Shown: piece after piece, positions 54,097-63,299 of the stretch | Layout: every line of letters begins with the position of its first letter | Position numbering within the stretch: the first letter of the stretch is position 1 | Origin: Azotimanducus sp963663145 | Lineage (GTDB): Bacteria; Pseudomonadota; Gammaproteobacteria; Pseudomonadales; Azotimanducaceae | Reading direction: 5' to 3' | NCBI GenBank assembly: GCA_963663145.1 | Contig: OY760134.1 | Location: forward strand, 124,001-188,000 | DNA length: 64,000 nucleotides | Notes under the pieces: generated by a model | What the model saw: only the letters and a program-made list of their open reading frames with translations | Database searches by the model: none | Told to the model about the DNA's origin: nothing | Translations under genes and position numbers: made by a program

Positions 54097-55223
54097 ACCA
54101 GCTCGCGTTGATCGCCTTTTCTCTGCTCACCAAGCGCCCAATCAATGTGCTCGCGGACCATTGGGCTTGCGGCGTTTCGTTTGCTCGCGAGCGCATCCAC
54201 AATGGAAGGGCTTGTCGGCGCATTGCCGAGTGCGACGGCGAGATTGCGCTGCCACTGCTCGAAATTGACTCTTCGCAGGGCCATGCCTTGAGTGCTTTCA
54301 AGAAAGGTCGTCTCATCCCATGAGAAGAGTTCCAAGATATCGGCGGAATCCAGTCCGTGCCTCGGCGCGAAGTCCGATTCGCGTGTGCGTGGCGCGTCGC
54401 GATTCCAAGGACACACGATTTGGCAATCATCGCAGCCGAATATGCGGTTGCCGATCAATGGCCTGAGATCTTCCGGAATCGCGGTTTTGTGCTCGATGGT
54501 GAGATAGGCGATGCAGCGCCTCGCATCCAATTGCCGCTCCGCCGTGATGGCTCCAGTCGGACAAATAGTCATGCAGGCGCGGCAGTTGCCACAGAGGTCC
54601 TCATCCGCATTCCCGTCGCGAGCATCCACGGGCAAAGGGAGATCAGTGAACACCTCGCCGAGAAAGAACCAAGAGCCCGCTCGCCGGTCCAATAGCAAGG
54701 TGTTCTTGCCAATCCATCCAATGCCCGACTTCTCGGCGAGCGCTTTTTCAAGCACCGGTGCCGAGTCGGTGAAGGCGCGATAGTTGCCCAATCCCTCCGA
54801 TTCTTCTTGAACAATCCGGGCCAGCGATGCGAGACGTTTGCGCACCAGCTTGTGGTAATCGCGGCCAAGGGCGTAACGTGCGACATAGGCCTTGGCGGAG
54901 TCGGCGAGCACGGAAATAGGCTCCGCCCCGTCGGACAGGTAGTTGATGCGCGCCGTGATCACTCTCGCCGTACCCGGTTCCAAAACTTCGGGATTGAGCC
55001 GCTTTTCCAAATTGCGGCGCATGTAGCCCATCTCGCCTTGTGCGCCGCGCTCGAGCCAAGCCTCTAGATGGGCCTTGTAACGCGAGAGATCCGTATCGGT
55101 GATAGCGATGGCGTCGAACCCCATATCTGTACCAATCGCCTTGATTCGATCGGCCAAGGCTTCGAAGTGCTCCGCACGGCTTGACTTGAGGCTCGTCATA
55201 ACCTGTGAAGGCTCGCTTTCCAT
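54063..55223 (-). CDS. queG: Epoxyqueuosine reductase
   Basis: The final enzyme of queuosine synthesis, which reduces epoxyqueuosine in tRNA using cobalamin and two [4Fe-4S] clusters. The cysteine sets CGNCRACMTICPTGAI and GCDDCQIVCPWN are complete. IGKNTLLLDRRAGSWFFLGE and AYLTIEHKTAIPEDLR are family blocks. The frame runs up to 55316, but that part lies in the repeat element. The ATG at 55223 gives 386 residues and fits homologues. It is divergent from nnr, the classic arrangement. Confidence 0.93.
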   Translation of the reverse strand: MESEPSQVMTSLKSSRAEHFEALADRIKAIGTDMGFDAIAITDTDLSRYKAHLEAWLERGAQGEMGYMRRNLEKRLNPEVLEPGTARVITARINYLSDGAEPISVLADSAKAYVARYALGRDYHKLVRKRLASLARIVQEESEGLGNYRAFTDSAPVLEKALAEKSGIGWIGKNTLLLDRRAGSWFFLGEVFTDLPLPVDARDGNADEDLCGNCRACMTICPTGAITAERQLDARRCIAYLTIEHKTAIPEDLRPLIGNRIFGCDDCQIVCPWNRDAPRTRESDFAPRHGLDSADILELFSWDETTFLESTQGMALRRVNFEQWQRNLAVALGNAPTSPSIVDALASKRNAASPMVREHIDWALGEQRKGDQRELVQSLIVKNLSR

Positions 55224-55236
55224 TGCGACACTATAA

Positions 55237-55482
55237 TAGCCCGGAAAATTCACCAGTCCGCTCCTGTTCGCATGTATCCTATTGAAGCCCATGAAGATAT
55301 TGCCCCGTAGCCACAAACACGGTTTGCATCAGCGCCCGCTTTGCGGCTTCTGGTTGGATCTCTTGCCCCGGATTCGCACATTCGCTGAAGGAGTAGGGGT
55401 ATCTACGCTTATCGTCGCGAGCACGAATCCGGGGCAAGATCTCTCAACCAGAGTTCCGCACACTGGTGAAATTTCCGGGCTA
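55237..55482 (+). repeat. 246-bp structured dispersed element, copy 2
   Basis: The ends 55237-55257 and 55462-55482 form a 21-bp inverted repeat with one mismatch (TAGCCCGGAAA on the left). The sequence aligns with the minus strand of 2916-3163 over its full length, with blocks such as CCGCTTTGCGG and GTAGGGGTATCTACGC unchanged. The internal stem is complete, with 16 consecutive pairs next to the conserved GATC/TCTCT loop. The element ends 30 bp before the nnr start codon, in the same orientation as copy 1 relative to its gene. It also separates nnr from queG, so it may affect either promoter. Confidence 0.8.
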
Positions 55483-55512
55483 GTGGGCTGTTAGGGACTT
55501 CCGGTATTTCTC

Positions 55513-57033
55513 TTGCTGGAGCGCGTCTATTCCCGAGCCTCAATTCTCGCTATTGAAGAGCGAGTGATCGGTGGAGACTCAGAAATTGCCTTCGAACTCA
55601 TGAGGCGGGCGGGGACGGCCGCCTACCGGCTGATGCTCGAGAGATTTCCCGAGGCACGGCGCATCCAAGTCTTGTGTGGGTCGGGGAACAATGCGGGTGA
55701 TGGCTATGTGTTGGCCGCACTCGCCGAAGCTGAAAGCGAGGCGACGGGAAAGCGCATTGAGGTGCTCCGGGTTGGGAGGCTACCGAAGTCTGGCCACGCC
55801 GCTTGGCACGCCTACAAGATGGCGCAAGAGGCGGGGGTCTCAATCGTGCAAGCCAAGGAGACCAACGGCATTGTCTTCGAAGCCGACCTGGTGGTGGATG
55901 CGCTGCTCGGCACGGGGGTCGGCGGTGCGCTTCGATCGAGTTTCGCCGAGGCCATTCAAGCCATTAACGCATCGCCAGCAAAGATCCTCTCGCTCGACAT
56001 CCCCTCCGGAATGAACCCCGACACCGGCAGCGCGGAGGGCGTGATCGTGCAGGCCGATGCGACCATTACCTTTATTGGTGCCAAACGCGGGATGGTGACC
56101 GGCGGCGGCAAGGCCGCGACCGGAAGTTTGGTTGTCGATCGCTTGGGGTTGTCCGATGCCGACTACGATGCCCATCCTGGTCATCGGCAGTTCCGCTGGG
56201 AAGACGTGCGCACTTGGCTGCCGCGACTCGAGGCCGATGCCCACAAACATCAGTTTGGGCACCTGCTGGTCATCGGCGGGGACTTTGGAATGGGCGGTGC
56301 CGCGATCATGGCGGCGCAGAGCGCATTGCGCGTCGGCACGGGCCTCGTCTCCTTAATGACAAGACCAGAGCATATCGCGGCAGCACTCGCCGTATGTCCC
56401 GAGGTCATGGTCATAGGCGTTTCGGAATATCCGCAGGAAATCTTGGAAGCGCAAAAACCCAATGCCCTGTTGATAGGGCCAGGGCTGGGTGAAGGCGAAT
56501 GGGGAGAACGTCTGTTGCAGGCTGTCGCCGAGGTCGATGTGCCTATGCTGGCCGATGGAAGCGCCCTCACGCTCATGGGCGAACAACTGGGTGCAAGGCG
56601 AGTGAACAAGCCAAACAAGCTCGCGGTAATCACCCCGCATCCCGGTGAGGCCGCGCGGCTGCTTGGCTGCGGCACCCGGGATGTCAGTGAAGATCGCTTC
56701 ACGGCAACGGCGGAACTCTGTCACAAGATGGAAGCCGTCACTCTGCTCAAAGGCGCCGGAAGTTTGATCGCCGATGCGCACGGCGATGAATCCGATATCT
56801 CCATCTGCGTGCAGGGCAATCCCGGCATGGCCACTGCAGGTTCGGGGGATGTGCTGGCTGGCATCATCGGCGGATTGCTCGCGCAAGGCCGAACGCCAAT
56901 GGAAGCCACCCTCTGCGGGACCTGCCTACACGCGGCATCGGGTGACCTTGCCGCGCGCGATCTCGGGCAAAGAAGCCTCAATGCGACGGATATACTCTCT
57001 CGCCTACCGGAGCTCTTGAGAGATCTTGACTGA
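55513..57033 (+). CDS. nnr: Bifunctional NAD(P)H-hydrate epimerase/dehydratase
   Basis: Repairs hydrated NAD(P)H. The N-terminal YjeF_N domain (about 1-215: CGSGNNAGDGYVLA, DALLGTGVGGAL) epimerises NAD(P)HX. The C-terminal ADP-dependent carbohydrate-kinase-like domain (GGDFGMGGAAIMAAQSALR, NPGMATAGSGDVLAGIIGGL) dehydrates it. The start is TTG 55513 and the total is 506 residues, as usual. It opens the nnr-tsaE-amiB-mutL-miaA-hflX operon and overlaps tsaE by eight bases. Confidence 0.95.
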   Translation: MLERVYSRASILAIEERVIGGDSEIAFELMRRAGTAAYRLMLERFPEARRIQVLCGSGNNAGDGYVLAALAEAESEATGKRIEVLRVGRLPKSGHAAWHAYKMAQEAGVSIVQAKETNGIVFEADLVVDALLGTGVGGALRSSFAEAIQAINASPAKILSLDIPSGMNPDTGSAEGVIVQADATITFIGAKRGMVTGGGKAATGSLVVDRLGLSDADYDAHPGHRQFRWEDVRTWLPRLEADAHKHQFGHLLVIGGDFGMGGAAIMAAQSALRVGTGLVSLMTRPEHIAAALAVCPEVMVIGVSEYPQEILEAQKPNALLIGPGLGEGEWGERLLQAVAEVDVPMLADGSALTLMGEQLGARRVNKPNKLAVITPHPGEAARLLGCGTRDVSEDRFTATAELCHKMEAVTLLKGAGSLIADAHGDESDISICVQGNPGMATAGSGDVLAGIIGGLLAQGRTPMEATLCGTCLHAASGDLAARDLGQRSLNATDILSRLPELLRDLD

Positions 57034-57451
57034 GCCCCGAATCGTCGTCGGCGAGGATGCCATGATTGCATTCGGCAGAGCACTCGCTGCTGAATTGGGC
57101 AATTCGTGTTTGATCACCCTCTCTGGCGACTTGGGCACTGGCAAGACCACCGTAGCGCGCGGTCTGCTTCGCGGATTGGGATACGAGGGACGTGTCAAGA
57201 GTCCCACCTACACCCTCGTCGAACCCTATGAATGTGGCGGCAAATCCATTTATCATTTTGATTTTTACCGCATCGAGAATCCGCTCGAACTAGAACTGGT
57301 GGGTATTCCCGAACTCTTGACGCTTCCCGCGATTCGGCTGGTCGAATGGCCGAGCTTCGCCGGGCCATACTTGCCCGAAGCGGACCTGCAAATACAGCTT
57401 GAGGTAGCTGGTGAGGGACGACTCGTGACCATTAAGGGTGCCAAGGGGTGA
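57026..57451 (+). CDS. tsaE: tRNA threonylcarbamoyladenosine synthesis ATPase
   Basis: A 141-residue P-loop ATPase needed with TsaB and TsaD for t6A modification at tRNA position 37. The Walker A motif is SGDLGTGKTTVARG near residues 33-46, and SPTYTLVEPYE with YHFDFYRIENPLEL is the family block. The start is TTG 57026 inside the nnr 3' end. Order and overlap match the standard operon. Confidence 0.95.
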   Translation: MTEPRIVVGEDAMIAFGRALAAELGNSCLITLSGDLGTGKTTVARGLLRGLGYEGRVKSPTYTLVEPYECGGKSIYHFDFYRIENPLELELVGIPELLTLPAIRLVEWPSFAGPYLPEADLQIQLEVAGEGRLVTIKGAKG

Positions 57452-57455
57452 ACGC

Positions 57456-58772
57456 ATGAAACGCTCCCTACTTGCCGTTACTTTGCTCGCCCTCGCACTG
57501 CCCGTGCAGAGCGCGGACATCACCGGACTTCGCTTCTGGCAATCCCCGGACAAGTTGCGGGTAGTGTTTGATGTCGATGAGCCGGTGGAATACGAAGTGT
57601 CGGTACTTGAAGACCCATACAGGGTTGTGGTGGATATCGAGTTGTCGCAGGCGGTTGATTCGCTTGAGGAAACGATTCGAAACGCGGACTTCAGCGATAC
57701 GGCGCTGCGGTCGGTGCGCACTGCTCCACGCAACGATACGGACTACAGACTCGTCTTGGATTTGCGAGAAGCCATGGTCCCCAGCGCGTTCAAACTGGCA
57801 CCGGCCGGCCCGTACAGCCACCGCTTGGTGGTTGATCTTACCAGCGTCACGCGACGCGCACGCGACCAAGCAGCCGTTACGGTCGAGGGAGCGGCTCGCG
57901 ATGTCATTGTCGCGGTGGACGCGGGGCACGGTGGCGACGACCCTGGAACGCTTGGCACGGGAAAGCTACCGGAGAAAGTCGTCGTCCTCGCGATCGCCAA
58001 ACGCCTGCATAGGCTACTGAACGAGCGACCGGGATTCAGGGCTGAGCTGGTGCGCACCGGGAACTACTTCATTGCCCTGACCAGACGTGTTCAGATCGCT
58101 CGTTCGCTGCCTGCCGACGTGTTCGTGTCCGTTCATGCCGATGCGGCGCACAACAAGTCCGCCAATGGCATCACCGTCTATACCCTGTCGGAGAAAGGTG
58201 CCAGTGACGAAGAGGCACGCAGAATTGCCGATCTCGAGAACAATTCGGACCTGATTGGAGGTGTCTCGGAAATCGATCTGCGAGAACAGGAGGATATGCT
58301 GGCAAGGGTGCTCCTGGACATGTCTATGGATGCAACTCAGGTGCGTAGCATGGAACTGGCGCAGACCGTGATTAGGGAACTCGGAGCCGTTGCAAAGCTT
58401 CGTCCACGTCCGCACGGTCAAGCCCCCTTCCGGGTGCTCAAGTCGCCCGACGTGCCTTCCATACTCGTCGAGACGGGCTATCTCTCGAATATGCAGGACT
58501 ACCGCAAACTCATTGACCCTAATTATCAAGAACGCCTCGCCAAAGCCATGACCAAGGGCATCGTTGAATTCGTTCATGCGAATCCGCCACCAAACACGAA
58601 GGTTGCGGCGAATCTCGCGGAGCAGCCAACCCAATACGAAATCCGCCGCGGCGACACGCTTTCGGCGATCGCTAGTCGTTTTGGCGTATCCACCGCCGAT
58701 CTTCGCCAAGCCAACGCGCTTGGCAGTGATCGAATCAAGATCGGCCAAGTCTTGATCATCCCCAAGACATGA
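57456..58772 (+). CDS. amiB: N-acetylmuramoyl-L-alanine amidase with AMIN and LysM domains
   Basis: A periplasmic zinc amidase that splits septal peptidoglycan during cell separation. The signal peptide (1-20, LLAVTLLALALPVQSA) is followed by an AMIN domain (about 22-140) and an Amidase_3 domain (about 150-370: DAGHGGDDPG, FVSVHADAAHN, VPSILVETGYLSN). A C-terminal LysM (YEIRRGDTLSAIASRFG) binds glycan. The ATG at 57456 is chosen over an upstream in-frame start because it begins the signal peptide. It overlaps mutL by four bases. Confidence 0.95.
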   Translation: MKRSLLAVTLLALALPVQSADITGLRFWQSPDKLRVVFDVDEPVEYEVSVLEDPYRVVVDIELSQAVDSLEETIRNADFSDTALRSVRTAPRNDTDYRLVLDLREAMVPSAFKLAPAGPYSHRLVVDLTSVTRRARDQAAVTVEGAARDVIVAVDAGHGGDDPGTLGTGKLPEKVVVLAIAKRLHRLLNERPGFRAELVRTGNYFIALTRRVQIARSLPADVFVSVHADAAHNKSANGITVYTLSEKGASDEEARRIADLENNSDLIGGVSEIDLREQEDMLARVLLDMSMDATQVRSMELAQTVIRELGAVAKLRPRPHGQAPFRVLKSPDVPSILVETGYLSNMQDYRKLIDPNYQERLAKAMTKGIVEFVHANPPPNTKVAANLAEQPTQYEIRRGDTLSAIASRFGVSTADLRQANALGSDRIKIGQVLIIPKT

Positions 58773-60511
58773 ACGTCATCCGACGCCTCGACCCCTTGGT
58801 CGCGGACCAGATCGCCGCCGGAGAAGTGGTGGAGCGTCCGGCCTCCATTGTCAAGGAACTGATCGAGAACGCCTTGGATGCGGGCGCTTCGTGCATTCAT
58901 GTGGACATAGAGCAGGGCGGCATACAGCGTATCCAAGTCGAAGACGATGGAAGCGGCATTGAGGCGGTGGATTTGCCGCTGGCGATCGAGCGCCATGCCA
59001 CCAGCAAGATCAGCGCTTCGGAAGATCTGGCCAGTATCGCGACGCTGGGCTTTCGTGGCGAGGCATTGGCAAGCGTGGCTTCGGTCGCGCGCCTGAGCAT
59101 CACCTCACGAACCGAGGTGGCAGACACCGCTTGGTGCATCCATGTCGGCGAGAGCCAAGACCCGGTGGTCAAACCGGCCGCACAGGCGAAGGGTACGCGC
59201 GTCTTGGTCGAAGATCTCTTTTCGCGCGTGCCGGCGCGGCGCCGATTCTTAAAATCCCCGAATGCGGAATTCAGCGCCATCGAACGCATTTTCGTACGCC
59301 AAGCCCTTGCCTGCCCAGAGGTCACCTTCAGCCTCAGCCGTGATGGAAGGGAACTCTTGAATCTTCTCTCAGCCACCTCTGAGACAGAAATGAACCAACG
59401 CATGGACCGGCTCATCGGCAAGGATTTCACGGAAAAATCCGTGCCGATCGATGTTCAGCGCGGAAGCCTGCGCCTCTATGGCCGGGTCGGGCTGCCGACC
59501 AATTCGCGCGCCAGGGCAGACCGGCAGACTTGCATCATCAATGGTCGCCCGGTCACCGACCGGCTGTTCGCCGTGGCGGTTCGGCAGGCCTTCAGCGATG
59601 TGCTGTTTCATGGTCGCCATCCGATCTTCCTATTGAATCTCGAACTCGACCCCGCCGATATTGATGTCAACGTGCATCCCACCAAGAACGAGGTGCGCTT
59701 TCGCGATGCGAGGCTGGTGCGCGATTTCGTGTTCGGCAGCCTTCACCGGGCACTCAAGAGCCTGCGACCAGAATCCATGCCCGGCGCAAGTCGCTCAGAA
59801 CCCAAGCCGAGCAGCGGCGGCGCGGCCAGTTCGCTGTTCGAATACGAGTACCAGCATCGGGAAGGCTCTGATTTCCCGGTCGCTCGGGATCACTCAATGG
59901 CACCGGAGACGCAAGGCCAATCGGATGTCCCGCCGCTCGGATTCGCGTTCGGACAATTGCACAACATCTACGTGCTGTCGGCCAATCGCGAGGGCCTGGT
60001 GCTCACCGACATGCATGCGGCGCACGAACGTATTCTCTATGAGCGTCTGAAGCGCGAGTTTCACGGCGGTAAGGTGAGTACGCAGCTCTTGCTACTTCCA
60101 ATCTCAATCGAAGTCAGTCACGCCGAAGCGGATTTGGTGGAAGAGTCCGGCGAGAAGCTCTCCTTGCTTGGCTTTGAAATGGACCGTCAGGGACCCACAC
60201 GGCTACTTGTCCGCAGCGTCCCCAGCCTGCTTGGCAATGCCGATGTCGAGCGGCTGGTTCGCGATGTTCTGCCCGACCTTGAAGAATTCGGCGCATCACA
60301 GGCGGTTTCCGAAACCCAAGACCGGCTGCTCTCCAGCATGGCCTGCCACTCGGCTTGGCGCGCCGGCGATGCCATGAGCACGACCGAGATGGACAGGCTC
60401 TTGCGACGCATGGAGCGCACCGAGAACTTCGCGCAATGCAACCACGGGCGCCCAACCTACGTCACTTGGTCGATTGAAGACCTTGATCGATTGTTTATGC
60501 GCGGACAGTAG
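58769..60511 (+). CDS. mutL: DNA mismatch repair protein MutL
   Basis: A 580-residue mismatch-repair ATPase linking MutS to downstream nucleases. GHKL motifs are ELIENALDAGA, DDGSGI and TLGFRGEALASV. The C-terminal dimerisation domain (from about 390) includes HAAHERILYE. The metal-binding DQHA(X)2E(X)4E endonuclease motif of MutH-less bacteria appears here as DMHAAHERILYE, without the full set, so a MutH-type partner would be expected. It is coupled to amiB by ATGA and followed two bases later by miaA. Confidence 0.94.
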   Translation: MNVIRRLDPLVADQIAAGEVVERPASIVKELIENALDAGASCIHVDIEQGGIQRIQVEDDGSGIEAVDLPLAIERHATSKISASEDLASIATLGFRGEALASVASVARLSITSRTEVADTAWCIHVGESQDPVVKPAAQAKGTRVLVEDLFSRVPARRRFLKSPNAEFSAIERIFVRQALACPEVTFSLSRDGRELLNLLSATSETEMNQRMDRLIGKDFTEKSVPIDVQRGSLRLYGRVGLPTNSRARADRQTCIINGRPVTDRLFAVAVRQAFSDVLFHGRHPIFLLNLELDPADIDVNVHPTKNEVRFRDARLVRDFVFGSLHRALKSLRPESMPGASRSEPKPSSGGAASSLFEYEYQHREGSDFPVARDHSMAPETQGQSDVPPLGFAFGQLHNIYVLSANREGLVLTDMHAAHERILYERLKREFHGGKVSTQLLLLPISIEVSHAEADLVEESGEKLSLLGFEMDRQGPTRLLVRSVPSLLGNADVERLVRDVLPDLEEFGASQAVSETQDRLLSSMACHSAWRAGDAMSTTEMDRLLRRMERTENFAQCNHGRPTYVTWSIEDLDRLFMRGQ

Positions 60512-60513
60512 AC

Positions 60514-61479
60514 TTGGCAGGCGAAGCGAGACTCACATGCCTCATGGGTCCCACCGCGACTGGGAAGACCGATCTTGCCATTGAACTTGCGAGCTCCCTG
60601 CCTGTGGACCTCATCAGCGTGGATTCCGCCATGGTCTATCGAGGGATGGATATAGGCACGGGCAAACCCGTCCAAGCGACCATGAAAGAAATCCCGCACG
60701 GACTGGTGGACATCCGTGACCCCGCCGATGCCTATTCGGTGTATGACTTTCTCACCGATGCACGGGCGCTCATCAAAAAGAGTCAGCACAAGGGTCGCCT
60801 GCCACTGCTTGTTGGGGGCACCATGCTCTATTTTCGTGCGCTCAAAGAAGGCCTCGCCGAGCTCCCCAAGAGCGACGCGCGGGTGCGCGCAGAAATTGAA
60901 GCGCGCGGACACGCCGAAGGCTGGCGGACGCTATACCAAGAACTCAAGCGACTCGATCCCTGCGCCGCAGCCGGCATGGCACCTGAAAACGCTGCCCGTA
61001 TCACTCGCGCCTTGGAAGTCACGGCCATTTCTGGACGACCCATTTCTTGGTGGTGGCAGGCTGGAAATCGCGGCGGCTGGCGCGACGATCACAAGTGCCA
61101 AGCCTGTGAGATCACCCTCGACCATCCGAGCCGGCAAGCGCATTGGGCGCTCATGGAAAAGCGATTAGACAGCATGTTTGAGCGAGGTTTGGTTGAAGAG
61201 GTCGCAGGTCTTAAGCATTCCGATATGGGCCTGTCATCCGAGAGCGTCTCCATGCGAGCGGTCGGCTATCGTCAGATCTGGCGAGGTCTCGATGTCGGCT
61301 GGAGCCGGTCTGAGATGCGCGAGGCTACCTTCACGGCCACTAGGCGTCTTGCCAAGCGTCAGCGCACTTGGCTGCGAAGTTTTCCTGATGCGAATCGCTT
61401 CGCCTGCGACGACCCAACCACCGCATCACAGATTCGAGAACTCGTTGAGCGGGATCTCGAAGCGATGAATTCCACATGA
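60514..61479 (+). CDS. miaA: tRNA dimethylallyltransferase
   Basis: Adds a dimethylallyl group to A37 of tRNAs reading UNN codons. The 321-residue product has a P-loop MGPTATGKTD near residues 11-20, SVDSAMVYRGMDIGTGKP, and VGGTMLYFRALKEGLAELP. The start is TTG 60514. Its stop overlaps the hflX start by four bases (ATGA). In most gammaproteobacteria hfq would lie between these two genes. Confidence 0.95.
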   Translation: MAGEARLTCLMGPTATGKTDLAIELASSLPVDLISVDSAMVYRGMDIGTGKPVQATMKEIPHGLVDIRDPADAYSVYDFLTDARALIKKSQHKGRLPLLVGGTMLYFRALKEGLAELPKSDARVRAEIEARGHAEGWRTLYQELKRLDPCAAAGMAPENAARITRALEVTAISGRPISWWWQAGNRGGWRDDHKCQACEITLDHPSRQAHWALMEKRLDSMFERGLVEEVAGLKHSDMGLSSESVSMRAVGYRQIWRGLDVGWSRSEMREATFTATRRLAKRQRTWLRSFPDANRFACDDPTTASQIRELVERDLEAMNST

Positions 61480-62744
61480 TTTTCGAGCGTCCGCCAGCCG
61501 GAGACCAGGCGCTCTGCGTCATGCCGACCTCCGATGACTGTCCCTACGATGAGGAGGAACTCAAGGAGCAGGGCAGCGAACTGGCGGAACTCGTCAATTC
61601 GCTTGACTTGGTCACACTCGATGTCATCTTCTTCAATGTGCGGCGCATACGGCGCGGAACCTATTTGGGCCCAGGACAACTCGATGCGATTCGGCAGCGG
61701 CGCGCGGAACTCGATGCCGACCTCGTGGCCATCGGCATAGAGCTGTCCGCCGCGCAGCAACGAAACCTGGAGAAGGCACTCGATTGCAAGGTGCTGACAC
61801 GCACCGAAGTCATTCTCATGGTGTTCTCCGAACGCGCGCGCAGCCATGAGGGCATGCTGCAAGTCGAACTTGCCGAGCTCCAGCATTCCGCCACGCGAGT
61901 CGTGAGCGGATGGACACACCTTGACCGACAGAAGGGCGGCATAGGTCTAAGGGGCGCCGGCGAGACGCAAGCCGAAGCGGACCGCCGTCAGATCGCCGCG
62001 CGCATACGCAAGCTGCGCGGAGAACTCGGCAAGGTTGCCCGTCGGCGCGATTCCGGGCGCCGCAAGCGCGTTCGGGCAGGGGTTTCGAGCGTCGCCTTGG
62101 TCGGCTACACCAACAGCGGTAAATCAACCTTGTTCAACCGGCTCACCGGGGCGGAGGTCTCTACCCGAGATCGTTCGTTTGAAACACTTGACCCGACCTT
62201 GCGCCGGGTCGAGCTGCCGAGACGCGAGCCCGCCGTGCTGGTTGATACCGTCGGCTTCGTGCGCGAACTCCCACAAAGCTTGGTCGCCGCCTTTCGCGCC
62301 ACGCTGGAAGAGGCGGTGCAGGCGGACCTCTTACTACTGGTGACCGATGTTTCGGCACCTGATCGCATACAGAGGCGAGAATCCGTCTTGAAAGTACTTC
62401 TGGATATAGGTGCTCGCGACATCCCGCGTCTTGAAGTGGCGAATAAGGTTGATCTCGTCAATGAGGAGGCGGTACCGACCGGGCCGAATCTCTGCCCCGT
62501 GAGTGCCCTCAAGGGAACCGGTATGGATGCCTTAAGGCAGCAGATTTCCCTCGCGCTCGGCATCGGCGATGTCCATCGGCTATCCATCACGCCGAGTGCT
62601 GCGGGGGTTCGTTCACACCTCTATGGGCTCGGTGCGGTGATCGCAGAGAGCAGCGACTCCGACGGCACCATTCAACTCAAGGTGCGGCTCTCGTCCGCAC
62701 GCCTGAACGCACTCTTGAAGGAGCAAGGGGTTGCGCTCGGGTGA
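61476..62744 (+). CDS. hflX: Ribosome-associated GTPase HflX
   Basis: A 422-residue GTPase that splits stalled 70S ribosomes, for example after heat stress. The N-terminal GTP-binding-like domain contains GTYLGPGQLDAIR, followed by a linker helix with GAGETQAEADRR. The G domain has GYTNSGKSTLFN near 209-220, DTVGFVRELP, and the guanine motif (N/T)KxD present as NKVD. It is the last gene of this operon; hflK and hflC do not follow. Confidence 0.95.
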   Translation: MIFERPPAGDQALCVMPTSDDCPYDEEELKEQGSELAELVNSLDLVTLDVIFFNVRRIRRGTYLGPGQLDAIRQRRAELDADLVAIGIELSAAQQRNLEKALDCKVLTRTEVILMVFSERARSHEGMLQVELAELQHSATRVVSGWTHLDRQKGGIGLRGAGETQAEADRRQIAARIRKLRGELGKVARRRDSGRRKRVRAGVSSVALVGYTNSGKSTLFNRLTGAEVSTRDRSFETLDPTLRRVELPRREPAVLVDTVGFVRELPQSLVAAFRATLEEAVQADLLLLVTDVSAPDRIQRRESVLKVLLDIGARDIPRLEVANKVDLVNEEAVPTGPNLCPVSALKGTGMDALRQQISLALGIGDVHRLSITPSAAGVRSHLYGLGAVIAESSDSDGTIQLKVRLSSARLNALLKEQGVALG

Positions 62745-62813
62745 GGTCAATACATAATGTCTACCCCTTACTATAGGTGTATCAAACCGATCATTAAGCG
62801 AGGAGCGCACCAG

Positions 62814-63299
62814 ATGCATGACAATTCGCACATCGCGACTTGGATCGCCAAGCAGGAAATCGCCGAACTGCGACGACTCTACGCGCGCGCCACCGATCTG
62901 ATCGGCATGGTGACGGAAGAATCCATTGCCGAAGGCCGCGCCATCTACCATCGCATATTCACCCCGGATGCCTCCATAGGCGCCGTCGGCATTGATCCCG
63001 CCGAAGGGCCTGATGCCTGGCTTGACGTGGTCGCCAACGCTTTGAAGGACTACGAGTCCACCCAGCACCTGATCGGCACACAGCTTGTCGAATTGGGCGC
63101 GCTGCCCGATGCCGACGGCAATGGCGGGGCGGCCAGCATGCTGAGTTATCTACAGGCTTGGCACTCGACGGCCGATGAAGTCTGGCTGTTCATGGGAACC
63201 TATAAGGACAAGCTATCCTATGGCAGCAAGAGCGGCTGGCAGATCAATGAAATGACGCTCGAGCAGATTGCCATGGAGCGGCGGCCCTTGGGCAGTTAG
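62814..63299 (+). CDS. NTF2/SnoaL-like domain protein
   Basis: A 161-residue protein starting at ATG 62814, eight bases after AGGAG. The sequence IAKQEIAELRRLYARATDLIG, then HRIFTPDAS, STQHLIGTQLVEL and MLSYLQAWH has the helix-then-sheet order of SnoaL-like NTF2 folds. Family members are isomerases, hydratases or ligand-binding proteins of diverse pathways. It overlaps by three bases the 3' end of the convergent TonB receptor. The substrate is unknown. Confidence 0.75.
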   Translation: MHDNSHIATWIAKQEIAELRRLYARATDLIGMVTEESIAEGRAIYHRIFTPDASIGAVGIDPAEGPDAWLDVVANALKDYESTQHLIGTQLVELGALPDADGNGGAASMLSYLQAWHSTADEVWLFMGTYKDKLSYGSKSGWQINEMTLEQIAMERRPLGS

